Source of the DNA: Candidatus Nitronauta litoralis | GTDB lineage: Bacteria > Nitrospinota > Nitrospinia > Nitrospinales > Nitrospinaceae | Assembly: GCA_015698285.1 (NCBI GenBank) | Contig: CP048685.1 | Coordinates: 372,001-436,000 of the forward strand | Reading direction: 5' to 3' | DNA: 64,000 bases | Position numbers and translations under genes: made by a program | Shown: positions 27,853 through 38,060 of the stretch, one piece after another | Position numbering within the stretch: position 1 is the stretch's first letter | How the letters are laid out: every line of letters begins with the position of its first letter | Notes under the pieces: generated by a model | What the model saw: the letters and a program-made list of their open reading frames with translations, nothing else | What the model was told of the DNA's origin: nothing | Databases searched by the model: none

Positions 27853-27863
27853 ATGCCCCTGAT

Positions 27864-28247
27864 TCAGGATTTTTTCCGTTTTTTCGGCCTGGTTCCGGGA
27901 TAGTCCACAGTCACCGTGGTGTGGATTCCCCCGCGTACAAAAAAGTCGCCAATCACACGCAACCGTCGGGGTTTGATGGCTTTGACAATATCGTCCAGAA
28001 TCTTGTTGGTCACCGCCTCGTGAAAAGCCCCTTCGTTACGGTAGGACCACAAATACAACTTCAATGATTTCAACTCAATGCAAAGTTTATTCGGAGTGTA
28101 GTCGATGTCGATCGTGGCGAAATCCGGCTGGCCCGTCATCGGGCACAGGCAGGTGAACTCTGGGCACTCCATATGGATATCATAATCCCGGTCCGTATGC
28201 GGATTTGGGAACGTTTCCAAATCCCTAGATGCTTGTTTTTTAGGCAT
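27864..28247 (-). CDS. queF: NADPH-dependent 7-cyano-7-deazaguanine reductase QueF
   Basis: Reduces preQ0 to preQ1 in queuosine tRNA modification. The 127-residue product is the short, unimodular type. It has the catalytic thioimide Cys region [18 protein letters not shown], the NADPH-binding segment [20 protein letters not shown] (the QueF-specific E-(S/L)K-S-x-K pattern), and the C-terminal RGGIHTTV. Positively identified by these motifs. GGAG upstream of the ATG. First gene of the four-gene minus-strand operon. Confidence 0.95.
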   Translation of the reverse strand: MPKKQASRDLETFPNPHTDRDYDIHMECPEFTCLCPMTGQPDFATIDIDYTPNKLCIELKSLKLYLWSYRNEGAFHEAVTNKILDDIVKAIKPRRLRVIGDFFVRGGIHTTVTVDYPGTRPKKRKKS

Positions 28248-28379
28248 TTATTGATTTTACTCCAAAAACTTGTGATATTCAGATTGAGATTATTCTCTAT
28301 TTTTAAATGAAAAAATCAAAAAATAATCAAAAATTTTTTAACCTCACCTTGCCATCCAGAATCAGCGTCTTATTTAAGA

Positions 28380-28406
28380 TAAGCACTCTCCTGTATCAAG
28401 TGCTAA
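28380..28406. promoter_or_regulatory. CIRCE element (HrcA operator) upstream of groES
   Basis: TAAGCACTC, nine bases, then AAGTGCTAA. This differs from the consensus TTAGCACTC-N9-GAGTGCTAA by one base in each arm, with exact spacing. CIRCE binds the heat-shock repressor HrcA; the position 139 bases before groES fits. A core promoter probably overlaps it, but I cannot fix its hexamers. Confidence 0.85.
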
Positions 28407-28545
28407 AACCCTATTCGGGGCCTCAAAAAATTTTTAAGACGGGTTCATCCCAAAATACAGCTAAATTTACCGCCAGGACAGGTGGGTTTATTTATTTCTA
28501 ATCAATTTTGAAGTGTAACATCATTTAATAAAGGAGTGGAAGGTT

Positions 28546-28833
28546 ATGAAAATTCGTCCGTTGCAAGACCGCATTCTGGTCCAGCCGATCCTTGAGAAAG
28601 AAGTACGCAAGGGTGGCATCATCATCCCCGACTCGGCAAAAGAGAAACCGATCGAAGGCCGTGTCAAGGCTGTAGGCCAAGGCAAACTGGCGGATGACGG
28701 CAAGCGCCACAAACCTGACGTCAAGGTCGGCGACAAGGTGCTCTACAGCAAATATGGTGGAACTGAAATCAAACTGGATGGAGAGGATCTCCTGTTGATG
28801 CGTGAAGACGACATCCTGGCGGTTGTTGAATAG
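28546..28833 (+). CDS. groES: Co-chaperonin GroES
   Basis: Heptameric lid of the GroEL folding chamber. The 95-residue product has [14 protein letters not shown] at the start, the mobile-loop region [49 protein letters not shown], and [13 protein letters not shown] at the end. AAGGAGTGGAAGG precedes the ATG. Co-transcribed with groEL (67-base gap) behind a CIRCE element. Confidence 0.98.
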   Translation: MKIRPLQDRILVQPILEKEVRKGGIIIPDSAKEKPIEGRVKAVGQGKLADDGKRHKPDVKVGDKVLYSKYGGTEIKLDGEDLLLMREDDILAVVE

Positions 28834-28885
28834 AACCCGCCCCGTTTCATCTAACAAAAAATCAACCAAACTATACATTCATTAG

Positions 28886-30559
<1,674 letters not shown>

Positions 30560-30583
30560 TCTGCGCTCCATAAAGTTTTACCA

Positions 30584-30620
30584 GAACCCCCGGTCCACTT
30601 GGGCCGGGGGTTCTTTTTTT
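30584..30620 (+). terminator. Rho-independent terminator of groES-groEL
   Basis: GAACCCCCGG pairs with CCGGGGGTTC, followed by seven T. Confidence 0.9.
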
Positions 30621-30724
30621 GCACAAGGTCACTCCTACCCTTTAGACATCAACCCCGGCTTCAATTCCCCTTTCAAAATCATGTGAACATACTTGTCTTA
30701 ACCAATTAAAACTCTATCTCAATA

Positions 30725-30751
30725 TTGACAAACCTACCTATTAGTCATAGT
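30725..30751 (+). promoter_or_regulatory. Promoter of array copy 1
   Basis: TTGACA, 15 bases, CATAGT; the same layout recurs before all eight array genes. Confidence 0.6.
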
Positions 30752-30829
30752 TTTCCCTGTAACGCCTGGGGGCGATCTATTTTCAATCCTATTTTTCTTT
30801 TCTGTTTCCTTTGAGGGAAGGAGTCTGTC

Positions 30830-32023
30830 ATGAAACGAGTGATTCAAACTGGCATGGCATTACTGGTCATGATTTTTATAACCATGCCCGTACAGGCGCA
30901 AACTGTAGAAGAGCGATTAACAGCTCTCGAAACATCGATGGCCAACGTCGAACTGTTATCAACCCAATTGTTTCAACTATTCTCAGCTTTGCAACCGGAC
31001 ATCACCGCCATCCTGAATGCCCTGGCCACCCAACAGTTGGATGTTGCCACCCTGCAGGCCGCGGTCACTGACCTGCAAGCTAAAGATGTGGCCCATGAAT
31101 CTACCCTGGATGCCCTTGGAGATTTAACCACTGATCATGTTGGAGATATCGCAGCGCTACAAACAAGCCAGGCAACACAGGACACCAGCATTGCTACACT
31201 GGTGAGTAATGACAACACCCAGGACAACGATATAACCTTGTTGCAGACCACTGTAACCAGTTTGCTGTCTGAAAACACCAACCAGAACACAGCGATAACA
31301 AATATGCAGAATACGCAAGCCAGCCTCGACACTGATGTAACTGATTTAATAACCCGCTTTGTCGGCGTATCCCGCACCAGCGATACCTTGCTGTTCACAG
31401 ATATGAATCTTCAAATTGTCTCGGGTTCTGGTGAAACCAATGGGCCGATTAACGGACGCGGTAACGTCATTATCGGATACAACGAAACCATCTTCCCTTA
31501 TCTCGGTGGCGGTATTCCGGTCAGTGAAAAAACTGGATCCCACAACTTGATTGTAGGACAAGGTCATAACTACTCCAGTTATGGAGCAGTAGTTGCCGGA
31601 CTCGATAACTGGGGATTCGGTCCTTATGCCACGGTTACCGGCGGTCAGCGCAACCGTGCAATTGGAACCAGCGCCAGTGTCAGCGGAGGACAACTCAATA
31701 TTGCCTCAGGTACCAGCTCTGCTGCCAGCGGAGGACAAAACAACCGTGCTTCAGGATATACGGCTAGTGCCAGTGGTGGCCAAGTGAATATTGCCTCTGG
31801 AGAAGGAGCCAGTGTCAGTGGTGGATTTAACAGCGAAGCTTCTGGCTTAATTTCGAGTATCAGTGGTGGGACCGAAAATACCGCTTCAGGAATTACAGCC
31901 AGTGTCAGTGGAGGTAAAGTGAATACAGCCTCTGGCGAGGACTCCAGTATTAGTGGTGGAGCTTACCGTTCGGTCGCCGGAGCAGAGAATTGGCAAGGCG
32001 GTAGCTTATTCGAGGTAAATTAA
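30830..32023 (+). CDS. Exported coiled-coil/YadA-like beta-roll protein, array copy 1
   Basis: 397 residues. A signal peptide (hydrophobic residues 8-21, cleavage expected after VQA) leads into the array-wide block TVEERLTALETSMANVELL. A predicted coiled coil follows to about residue 177, rich in LQ and D/N/T. Next is an invariant linker (LLFTDMNLQIVSGSG, then a glycine-rich GRGNVIIGYNE and TGSHNLIVGQG). Eight repeats of 15 residues follow, of the form SVSGGxxNxASGxxx, and the protein ends in an NWQGGSLFE cap. The repeats resemble the YadA head (left-handed beta-roll), but there is no C-terminal membrane anchor. Probably a homotrimer at or beyond the outer membrane; function unknown. AGGGAAGGAG precedes the ATG. 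Confidence 0.85.
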   Translation: MKRVIQTGMALLVMIFITMPVQAQTVEERLTALETSMANVELLSTQLFQLFSALQPDITAILNALATQQLDVATLQAAVTDLQAKDVAHESTLDALGDLTTDHVGDIAALQTSQATQDTSIATLVSNDNTQDNDITLLQTTVTSLLSENTNQNTAITNMQNTQASLDTDVTDLITRFVGVSRTSDTLLFTDMNLQIVSGSGETNGPINGRGNVIIGYNETIFPYLGGGIPVSEKTGSHNLIVGQGHNYSSYGAVVAGLDNWGFGPYATVTGGQRNRAIGTSASVSGGQLNIASGTSSAASGGQNNRASGYTASASGGQVNIASGEGASVSGGFNSEASGLISSISGGTENTASGITASVSGGKVNTASGEDSSISGGAYRSVAGAENWQGGSLFEVN

Positions 32024-32065
32024 TCGAGACGCTTTTCATAAAGACTTAAACGACTCACCTCCACT

Positions 32066-32098
32066 GGGGAGGTGCGCTATGCGCCCTCCCCGTTTTTT
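32066..32098 (+). terminator. Terminator of array copy 1
   Basis: GGGGAGGTGCGC pairs with GCGCCCTCCCC, followed by a T-run. Confidence 0.85.
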
Positions 32099-32141
32099 CT
32101 TTGTATTTTGCTGTTGTAGCGCGTTGCCCCTCTCCCCTGTC

Positions 32142-32169
32142 TTGACAATCTCCACTTTCCAGACATAAT
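32142..32169 (+). promoter_or_regulatory. Promoter of array copy 2
   Basis: TTGACA, 16 bases, CATAAT (5/6 at -10). Confidence 0.65.
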
Positions 32170-32261
32170 CCATCTAGTTATAAAAAGAAATTAAATTTCC
32201 TTCTAACGACCTCTCAGCTCCATAAAACACAAACTCTCTTTAAATATAAAAGGAGTCCATC

Positions 32262-33458
32262 ATGAAAAAGTCCTTACTGGTGGCTGCAGCCTTTCTTTGT
32301 TTATTGTTCATTGCTTTGCCTGCACAGGCACAAACCCTGGAAGAAAGAGTCACGGCGTTGGAAACTCAAATGGCCAATGTCGAACTGCTATCAACTCAAC
32401 TGTTCGATCTGTTCTCGGCCCTACAGCCGGATATCGTTGCCATCCTCAATGCCCTGGCAACACAACAGGGGGAAGTCGCTGCTCTTCAGGCAGCGGTAAC
32501 GGCATTGGAATCCAGCCAGACCACTCAAAATGGCGATATCGCATCCCTTCAAACCCGGGTGGTGGATCACGGAAACGATATCATTGCACTTCAAGGCAAC
32601 GACACCACCCAGGACAATAACATCTCATCCCTGCAAACAGAGGTCTCCGCCTTACAGGCAAGTGAAGCAACATTAACTTCTGATGTCAGTGAATTGCAAA
32701 CGCGATTCACCGGAGTGACGCGAACGGCTGACACACTGCTTTTCACCGATATGAACCTGCAGGTGGTTTCAGGATCTGGCTCTACCAATGGTGCAGTGAA
32801 TGGGCGCGGAAATATAATCATTGGGTACAACGAAGACATTTTCCCCTTTCTTGGTGGAGGACTTCCGGCAAGTGAAAAAACAGGCTCACATAACCTGGTA
32901 GTCGGCAGGGGACACAACTATACCGACTGGGGTGGAATCGTCCTGGGCCTTGATAACGTTCTCGGAGCAAGATATGGATTCGTGGCAGGTCAAAATAATC
33001 AGGTGACGACAAGCTACGCCAGCGTCAGCGGTGGACGACGTAACATTGCCTCCGGTTTTCATTCCAGCGTTGGCGGAGGTCAATTGAATGAAGCATCCGG
33101 GACCCAGGCAAGTGTCAGTGGCGGGCAAAGCAACCTGGCTTCAGGCTTCAGCGCGAGCATCAGTGGTGGGGAATCCGCAACGGCATCCGGAATTCGTTCC
33201 AGTGTCAGTGGGGGCTTTGGTGGGGACGCCTCCAACACCGATGCCACGGTTTGCGGTGGATTCAACAACACGGCTTCCGGAATTTATTCCACTGTCAGTG
33301 GCGGACAAAACAATGAAGCGTCGGCTATTTATTCTGCAGTGAGCGGCGGACAACTCAATACCGCTTCCGGCGATTCTTCAAGCGTGAGCGGAGGGTTTAG
33401 TCGTGAAGCTCTGGGGGTCCAGGACTGGCGAGCAGGCGGATTGTTCCAGACCAATTGA
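32262..33458 (+). CDS. Exported coiled-coil/YadA-like beta-roll protein, array copy 2
   Basis: 398 residues. The signal peptide ends PAQAQ; then TLEERVTALETQMANVELL and a coiled coil to about residue 148, shorter than in copy 1. The linker contains GRGNIIIGYNEDIFPFLGGGLP and TGSHNLVVGRGHNY, followed by about ten 15-residue beta-roll repeats. One repeat has Cys in place of Ser (VCGG), the only cysteine in the repeat region. The C-terminal cap is DWRAGGLFQTN. This copy is the most divergent of the full-length set in its signal peptide and coil. AAAAGGAG lies before the ATG. Confidence 0.85.
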   Translation: MKKSLLVAAAFLCLLFIALPAQAQTLEERVTALETQMANVELLSTQLFDLFSALQPDIVAILNALATQQGEVAALQAAVTALESSQTTQNGDIASLQTRVVDHGNDIIALQGNDTTQDNNISSLQTEVSALQASEATLTSDVSELQTRFTGVTRTADTLLFTDMNLQVVSGSGSTNGAVNGRGNIIIGYNEDIFPFLGGGLPASEKTGSHNLVVGRGHNYTDWGGIVLGLDNVLGARYGFVAGQNNQVTTSYASVSGGRRNIASGFHSSVGGGQLNEASGTQASVSGGQSNLASGFSASISGGESATASGIRSSVSGGFGGDASNTDATVCGGFNNTASGIYSTVSGGQNNEASAIYSAVSGGQLNTASGDSSSVSGGFSREALGVQDWRAGGLFQTN

Positions 33459-33492
33459 TTTCTAATTTTTCCACATCCCATTTCACCAGACC

Positions 33493-33524
33493 GGGAAGGC
33501 GTGTCATGCGCCTTCCCTTTTTTT
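33493..33524 (+). terminator. Terminator of array copy 2
   Basis: GGGAAGGCG pairs with CGCCTTCCC, followed by a T-run. Confidence 0.85.
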
Positions 33525-33594
33525 AAATTTCCTTGAATTTTGATTCTTTAACTCAATCCCTCATTTCCCCTCGGGAATCTACTCCCTTCCTATA

Positions 33595-33621
33595 TTGACA
33601 AGTTTAATCAACTGTCATACG
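33595..33621 (+). promoter_or_regulatory. Promoter of array copy 3
   Basis: TTGACA, 15 bases, CATACG; a TGACA/TGTCA dyad with a 12-base spacer overlaps it. Confidence 0.55.
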
Positions 33622-33707
33622 GTTCACAATATCGCCTGGGGAAAGCGAATTATCTTTTTACATTCTATCTGCCGTCTTTGTATTCCAAATCAATGAAGGA
33701 GTCTGCC

Positions 33708-34733
33708 ATGAAAAGGTTGTTGCCGGGAAGTGCTGCATTAATTTTCGCACTTGCTATTTCCATTCCCGTACAGGCACAAACGGTTGAAGAACGTTTGACC
33801 GCTCTCGAATCACAAATGGCCAATGTTGAACTGGTGACAACCCAGTTATTCCAACTGGTCTCCAGCCTTCAGCCGAATCTGGTCACCATCATCAACGCCC
33901 TGGCCACACAACAGGCAGATGTGACTGCCCTGCAGACTTCAGTCTCGGGGATTCAAACCGATATCACCAACCTGCAAACGGCTGACGCACAAATCCAGGA
34001 TGTGAATACCCAACAGGCCATTGAAATTGCTGATACGGAAGGCGATGTGAGCGATCTCGAAACTCTCCTTTTCGGAGTTACCAGGAATGCCGACACGCTG
34101 ACATTAACCAATATGAATCTGCAAGTGGTCTCGGGCTCTGGTTCCACCGATGGCACAACCAATGGAACCGGCAATATCATTATCGGCTACGATGAAGACA
34201 TCTTCCCTTTTCTTGGTGGAGGACTCCCGACCAGCGACAAGACCGGTTCCCACAATCTCATTGTCGGTAAGGGCCTGAATTATTCCGGTTTCGGTTCCAT
34301 TGTCACCGGTCTAGACAATGTCTCAGCAGGAAACTATTCAGCAGTAACCGGAGGCAATCGCAACCGGGCCTCTGCTGAATTTGCCAGTGTTTCCGGGGGA
34401 AATTTTAATCACGCATCGGGTATATCCGCAAGCGTCACCGGCGGTCAAAGCAATGATGCGACTTCTGCAAATGCCAGCGTTTCCGGTGGTCTTACCAACA
34501 CCGCTTCTGAACTCTATTCAACAGTCAGTGGGGGAATGGATAACGAAGCCGCCGGATTACACTCCAGCATCAGCGGGGGATATGACAATGAAACTTCGGG
34601 ACAAAACTCCAGCGTGAGCGGCGGGATGGGCAACGAAGCTTCGGGAGACGAATCTACTGTCAGTGGAGGTGCATCCCGTTCTGCTTCGGGTCCTTCAGAC
34701 TGGCAAGCCGGTAGCCTGTTTGAAGATTTTTAA
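33708..34733 (+). CDS. Exported coiled-coil/YadA-like beta-roll protein, array copy 3
   Basis: 341 residues from the ATG at 33708, which is preceded by GAAGGAG. An ATG at 33693 would add five residues before the signal peptide and has no ribosome site. The signal peptide ends PVQAQ. The coiled coil runs to about residue 125, with an acidic stretch (IADTEGDVSDLETLL) replacing the usual LQTRF ending. The linker has GTGNIIIGYDEDIFPFLGGGLP, followed by about eight 15-residue repeats and the cap DWQAGSLFEDF, as in copy 8. Confidence 0.85.
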   Translation: MKRLLPGSAALIFALAISIPVQAQTVEERLTALESQMANVELVTTQLFQLVSSLQPNLVTIINALATQQADVTALQTSVSGIQTDITNLQTADAQIQDVNTQQAIEIADTEGDVSDLETLLFGVTRNADTLTLTNMNLQVVSGSGSTDGTTNGTGNIIIGYDEDIFPFLGGGLPTSDKTGSHNLIVGKGLNYSGFGSIVTGLDNVSAGNYSAVTGGNRNRASAEFASVSGGNFNHASGISASVTGGQSNDATSANASVSGGLTNTASELYSTVSGGMDNEAAGLHSSISGGYDNETSGQNSSVSGGMGNEASGDESTVSGGASRSASGPSDWQAGSLFEDF

Positions 34734-34763
34734 ACCGGATTAAGTTTTAAAATCAATAAACTC

Positions 34764-34799
34764 GGGGAAGACGTCCTTCACGTCTTCCTCATTTTTTTT
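34764..34799 (+). terminator. Terminator of array copy 3
   Basis: GGGGAAGACG pairs with CGTCTTCCTC (G-T allowed), followed by a run of eight T. Confidence 0.8.
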
Positions 34800-34838
34800 G
34801 GCCACTATCCAGGCTTTACGATCTCACACAACTATTTC

Positions 34839-34865
34839 TTGACAGAACATAACCCCTTGCATAAT
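34839..34865 (+). promoter_or_regulatory. Promoter of decayed array copy 4
   Basis: TTGACA, 15 bases, CATAAT. It appears intact although the gene downstream is broken. Confidence 0.6.
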
Positions 34866-34948
34866 TCCATTAGATAGCTCTGAGAAAAATATTGGCAGGC
34901 CCTGATTCCGGTGCACCTTGCAACAAAGTCTAATTAGGGAGGATTGTC

Positions 34949-35731
34949 ATGAAAGGATTGCACTGGGAATCGCTGTTTGTATTTTTCTATTGTATAAGTT
35001 CAGCCCGCTCAAGCTTAAACGGTTGAAGAACGACTAACAGCTCTTGAAGGCCAAATGGCCAATGTTGAACTGTTATCGACTCAATTGTTCCAACTGTTTT
35101 CAGCTTTGCAGCGTGATATCCCGGCTCTCCTGAATGCGCTCACTACACAACAGGGGCAGGTAGCTACATTACAAACATCCGTCACGGATTTACAGAATCG
35201 CTTTAATGGTATTACGCGAACCGAGGACAATCTGGTTTTGCAGAGATGAACCTTTAGGTGGTTTCCGGTTCTGGTGCAACCGATGGCACCGTAAACGGGC
35301 GCGGAAATATCATCATCGGATATAACGAAGACATCTTTCCTTTCCTGGGCGGAAGTCTTCCTGCCAGTAAAATTACCGGATCGCATAACCTGATTGTGGG
35401 CAAAGGAGCCAACAACTCCAGTTTCGACGCAATTGTTGCCGGTCTGGACAATGTGTCGGATGCAGAGTACGCCTCCATTTCCGGTGGAAACCGAAACCAG
35501 GCAACAGGGAATTTCAGCAGCATTTCCGGAGGTCAAAGGAATGAAGCCAGCGGACCACGTTCCAGCATCATCGGTATAGAAAACAACCTGGCATCCGTTG
35601 AGTATTCAAGTGTCAGTGACGGCTCAAATTACGCGGCAGCAGGTCTCAGGTCAACAGTAGGAGGAGGGTTTGGCCGAAGTGTTGTGGGCGAGTTCGATTG
35701 GCGTGCTGGCAGTTTATTTGAAACACAATAG
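34949..35731 (+). pseudogene. Decayed array copy 4 (frameshifts and nonsense codons)
   Basis: The ATG at 34949 has AGGGAGGA upstream and begins like a signal peptide, but the frame is soon lost. Where intact copies read QAQTVEERLTALE, the CAA codon has become TAA (GCTTAAACG near 35015). A shorter coil then reads MANVELLSTQLFQLFSALQ in one frame. Near 35243 the frame shifts again before the conserved TDMNLQVV, and the Gln codon is TAG. From 35258 a 157-codon frame reads the linker, about five degenerate beta-roll repeats and an intact FDWRAGSLFETQ cap. The gene cannot make a full product, yet keeps promoter and terminator. Confidence 0.85.
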
Positions 35732-35758
35732 CAGTTGAAAAAGGCAATCCTTTCGTCC

Positions 35759-35792
35759 GGGAAGGCGCGTTGCGCCTTCCCCGTTTTTTTTC
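35759..35792 (+). terminator. Terminator of array copy 4
   Basis: GGGAAGGCGCG pairs with CGCCTTCCCC, followed by a T-run. Confidence 0.85.
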
Positions 35793-35809
35793 TTACCACC
35801 TCAATACGT

Positions 35810-36195
35810 CACACCTGATGTGAATCTGAAAAGTTAAATCTTTGTTTTCAGCCTTTATAAAACTACCCCTGATTTCTTTCAAATTTCAAACACCCCATTG
35901 AATTGACATAGTCTCCCAACTGTCATACTTTCCCCTACGTAGCTTATCTCAGCCACAATCAGCGATGTCCTGGACAAAGCAGACTCAATTCTAAAAGCGG
36001 AGAATTCAAATGAAAAAACTATTCAGGGTGGGTGCAGCCCTGGTTTTTGCACTCACTATTTCAATGCCCGTACAGGCGCAAACAGTTGAAGAACGACTGA
36101 CAGCTCTGGAAACATCCATGGCCAATGTCGAACTGTTATCAACCCAATTATTTCAATTGTTCTCTGCCTTGCAACCTGACATCACCGCCATCCTG
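35810..36195 (+). repeat. Near-identical 5' module shared with 37675-38060 (first member)
   Basis: About 385 bases covering the upstream region, promoter, leader, signal peptide and first 60 codons of copy 5 are nearly identical to the same segment of copy 6. Similarity drops just after the codons for LQPDITAIL, where the coils diverge. Confidence 0.75.
35903..35929 (+). promoter_or_regulatory. Promoter of array copy 5
   Basis: TTGACA, 15 bases, CATACT; TGACA/TGTCA dyad with a 12-base spacer. Confidence 0.6.
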
Positions 36196-37584
36196 AATGC
36201 GCTGGCAGCTCAACAGTTGGATGTTACCAACCTTCAGACAAGTTTAGCTGCATTGCAAACCAATGTGGCTAACCTGCAGACTTCTGACACAACCCAGACT
36301 GCCAATATAGTGACTTTACAGACCGGTCAATCCGCTTTGCAGGCAGGCCAGGCTACACAGAATGCTGATATCTCTACATTGCAAACAGACGTTGGCACAC
36401 TTCAATCCAATGACACCACTCAAGACACCAACATTACCTCTTTGCAGAGTAATGACGCGACACAGGATATTAACATCATCAAATTGCAAAATGACGTTAC
36501 AAGTATCGAAACCGATATCACCAACCTGCAAACGGATGTGGGTGATTTGCAGACCCGTTTCTCGGGAGTGACCCGTTCCGGCTCTACCCTGCTACTCACT
36601 GACATGAACTTGCAGGTGGTTTCCGGTTCTGGAGACACCGATGGTGCCGTGAATGGAAAAGGAAACATCATCGTCGGTTACAACGAAGACATCTTTCCGT
36701 TTCTTGGTGGCGGCCTGCCTGCCAGTAACAAAACCGGGTCTCACAACCTGATCGTCGGTAAAGGCGCCAACTATTCCAGTTTTGGTGCCATTGTCGCAGG
36801 CCTTGATAATGTTTCAGATGCTCAATATGCATCAGTTACAGGAGGAGAACGTAATCAGGCTACAGACGACTTTGCCAGCGTTTCAGGCGGTTCCTTAAAT
36901 GAAGCCAGCGGAACCCATTCGAGTATCACCGGTGGCAGTGAAAATACCGCTTCCAATATTTTCAGCAGTGTCAACGGAGGACTCCGCAACGAGGCAACCG
37001 GTCAATATTCCGGCATCCTTGGAGGTCAGTTAAATGTGTCTCCAGGACCTTTCAGTTCTGTCAGCGGCGGTCTGAGAAACGATGCCTCTGGCAACGGCTC
37101 CAGTATTTCCGGGGGCGAGCTCAATACCACCGGTGACTTTTATTCCAGCGTCAGTGGTGGGAGAAACAACCTGGCCAATGGCAGAAACTCCAGCGTGAGT
37201 GGTGGCGAAGGCAATACCGCATCCGGCACACGATCCAGTGTGAGTGGAGGAGATGGCAACACCGCCTCATTCACTACAGCAAGTGTCAGTGGTGGAAATG
37301 CCAATATCGCATCCGGCCAGCATTCAAGTGTCACCGGAGGCAATGACAATGAAGCTTCGGGAGTGAGTTCAAGTGTCAATGGTGGTCTAAGCAATGATGC
37401 CACTGGTCTCGAATCCAGTGTCAATGGAGGCAGGAGCAATGAAGCTTCAGGTGATCGTGCCACCACCAATGGCGGACTCTTCAATGAAGCCATTGGTGTG
37501 AATTCGACTATCGGCGGCGGAGCCAACCGGTCCACTGCAGGATCAAATTCCTGGCGCGCCGGAGGTCAGGCTTCAAACAATTGA
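36010..37584 (+). CDS. Exported coiled-coil/YadA-like beta-roll protein, array copy 5
   Basis: 524 residues, the longest in the array. The signal peptide ends PVQAQ and is followed by TVEERLTALETSMANVELL. A coiled coil runs to about residue 183, with tandem 14-residue units such as LQSNDTTQDTNITS, two heptads each. The linker is invariant, followed by about sixteen 15-residue repeats. Several repeats use VNGG or TNGG instead of VSGG, and the cap is SWRAGGQASNN, unlike the DWRAGSLFE ending of the others. GCGGAG precedes the ATG. Confidence 0.85.
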   Translation: MKKLFRVGAALVFALTISMPVQAQTVEERLTALETSMANVELLSTQLFQLFSALQPDITAILNALAAQQLDVTNLQTSLAALQTNVANLQTSDTTQTANIVTLQTGQSALQAGQATQNADISTLQTDVGTLQSNDTTQDTNITSLQSNDATQDINIIKLQNDVTSIETDITNLQTDVGDLQTRFSGVTRSGSTLLLTDMNLQVVSGSGDTDGAVNGKGNIIVGYNEDIFPFLGGGLPASNKTGSHNLIVGKGANYSSFGAIVAGLDNVSDAQYASVTGGERNQATDDFASVSGGSLNEASGTHSSITGGSENTASNIFSSVNGGLRNEATGQYSGILGGQLNVSPGPFSSVSGGLRNDASGNGSSISGGELNTTGDFYSSVSGGRNNLANGRNSSVSGGEGNTASGTRSSVSGGDGNTASFTTASVSGGNANIASGQHSSVTGGNDNEASGVSSSVNGGLSNDATGLESSVNGGRSNEASGDRATTNGGLFNEAIGVNSTIGGGANRSTAGSNSWRAGGQASNN

Positions 37585-37616
37585 TGCCAACTGCGTCATC
37601 TAAAGTTTTTAACACC

Positions 37617-37650
37617 GGGGAAGGCAGGTTGTGCCTTCCCCTTTCTTTTA
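37617..37650 (+). terminator. Terminator of array copy 5
   Basis: GGGGAAGGCA pairs with TGCCTTCCCC, followed by an interrupted T-run. Confidence 0.8.
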
Positions 37651-37674
37651 CAAACCTTCAACAGCTCTATTCAT

Positions 37675-38060
37675 CACACCCGATGTGTATCTGAAAAGTT
37701 AAAGCTTTTTTTTCGGCCCTTATAAAAGTAAACTCCTTTTCTTTTTAATTTCAAACATCCCATTGAATTGACATGGTCTTCCAACTGTCATGCTTTCCCT
37801 TACGTAGCTTATCTCAGCCACACTCAGAGATGTCCCAGGCAAAGCAGACTCAATACTAATAGCGGAGAATTCAAATGAAAAAACTATTCAGGGTGGGTGC
37901 AACCCTGGTTTTTGCACTCACTACTTCAATGCCCGTACAGGCGCAAACAGTTGAAGAACGACTGACGGCTCTGGAAACATCCATGGCCAATGTCGAACTG
38001 TTATCAACCCAATTATTTCAATTGTTCTCTGCCTTGCAGCCTGACATCACCGCCATCCTC
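37675..38060 (+). repeat. Near-identical 5' module shared with 35810-36195 (second member)
   Basis: Second member of the duplicated 5' segment. A few substitutions separate it from the copy 5 version, including one in the -10 region (CATGCT against CATACT). Confidence 0.75.
37768..37794 (+). promoter_or_regulatory. Promoter of array copy 6
   Basis: TTGACA, 15 bases, CATGCT; TGACA/TGTCA dyad with a 12-base spacer. Confidence 0.55.
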
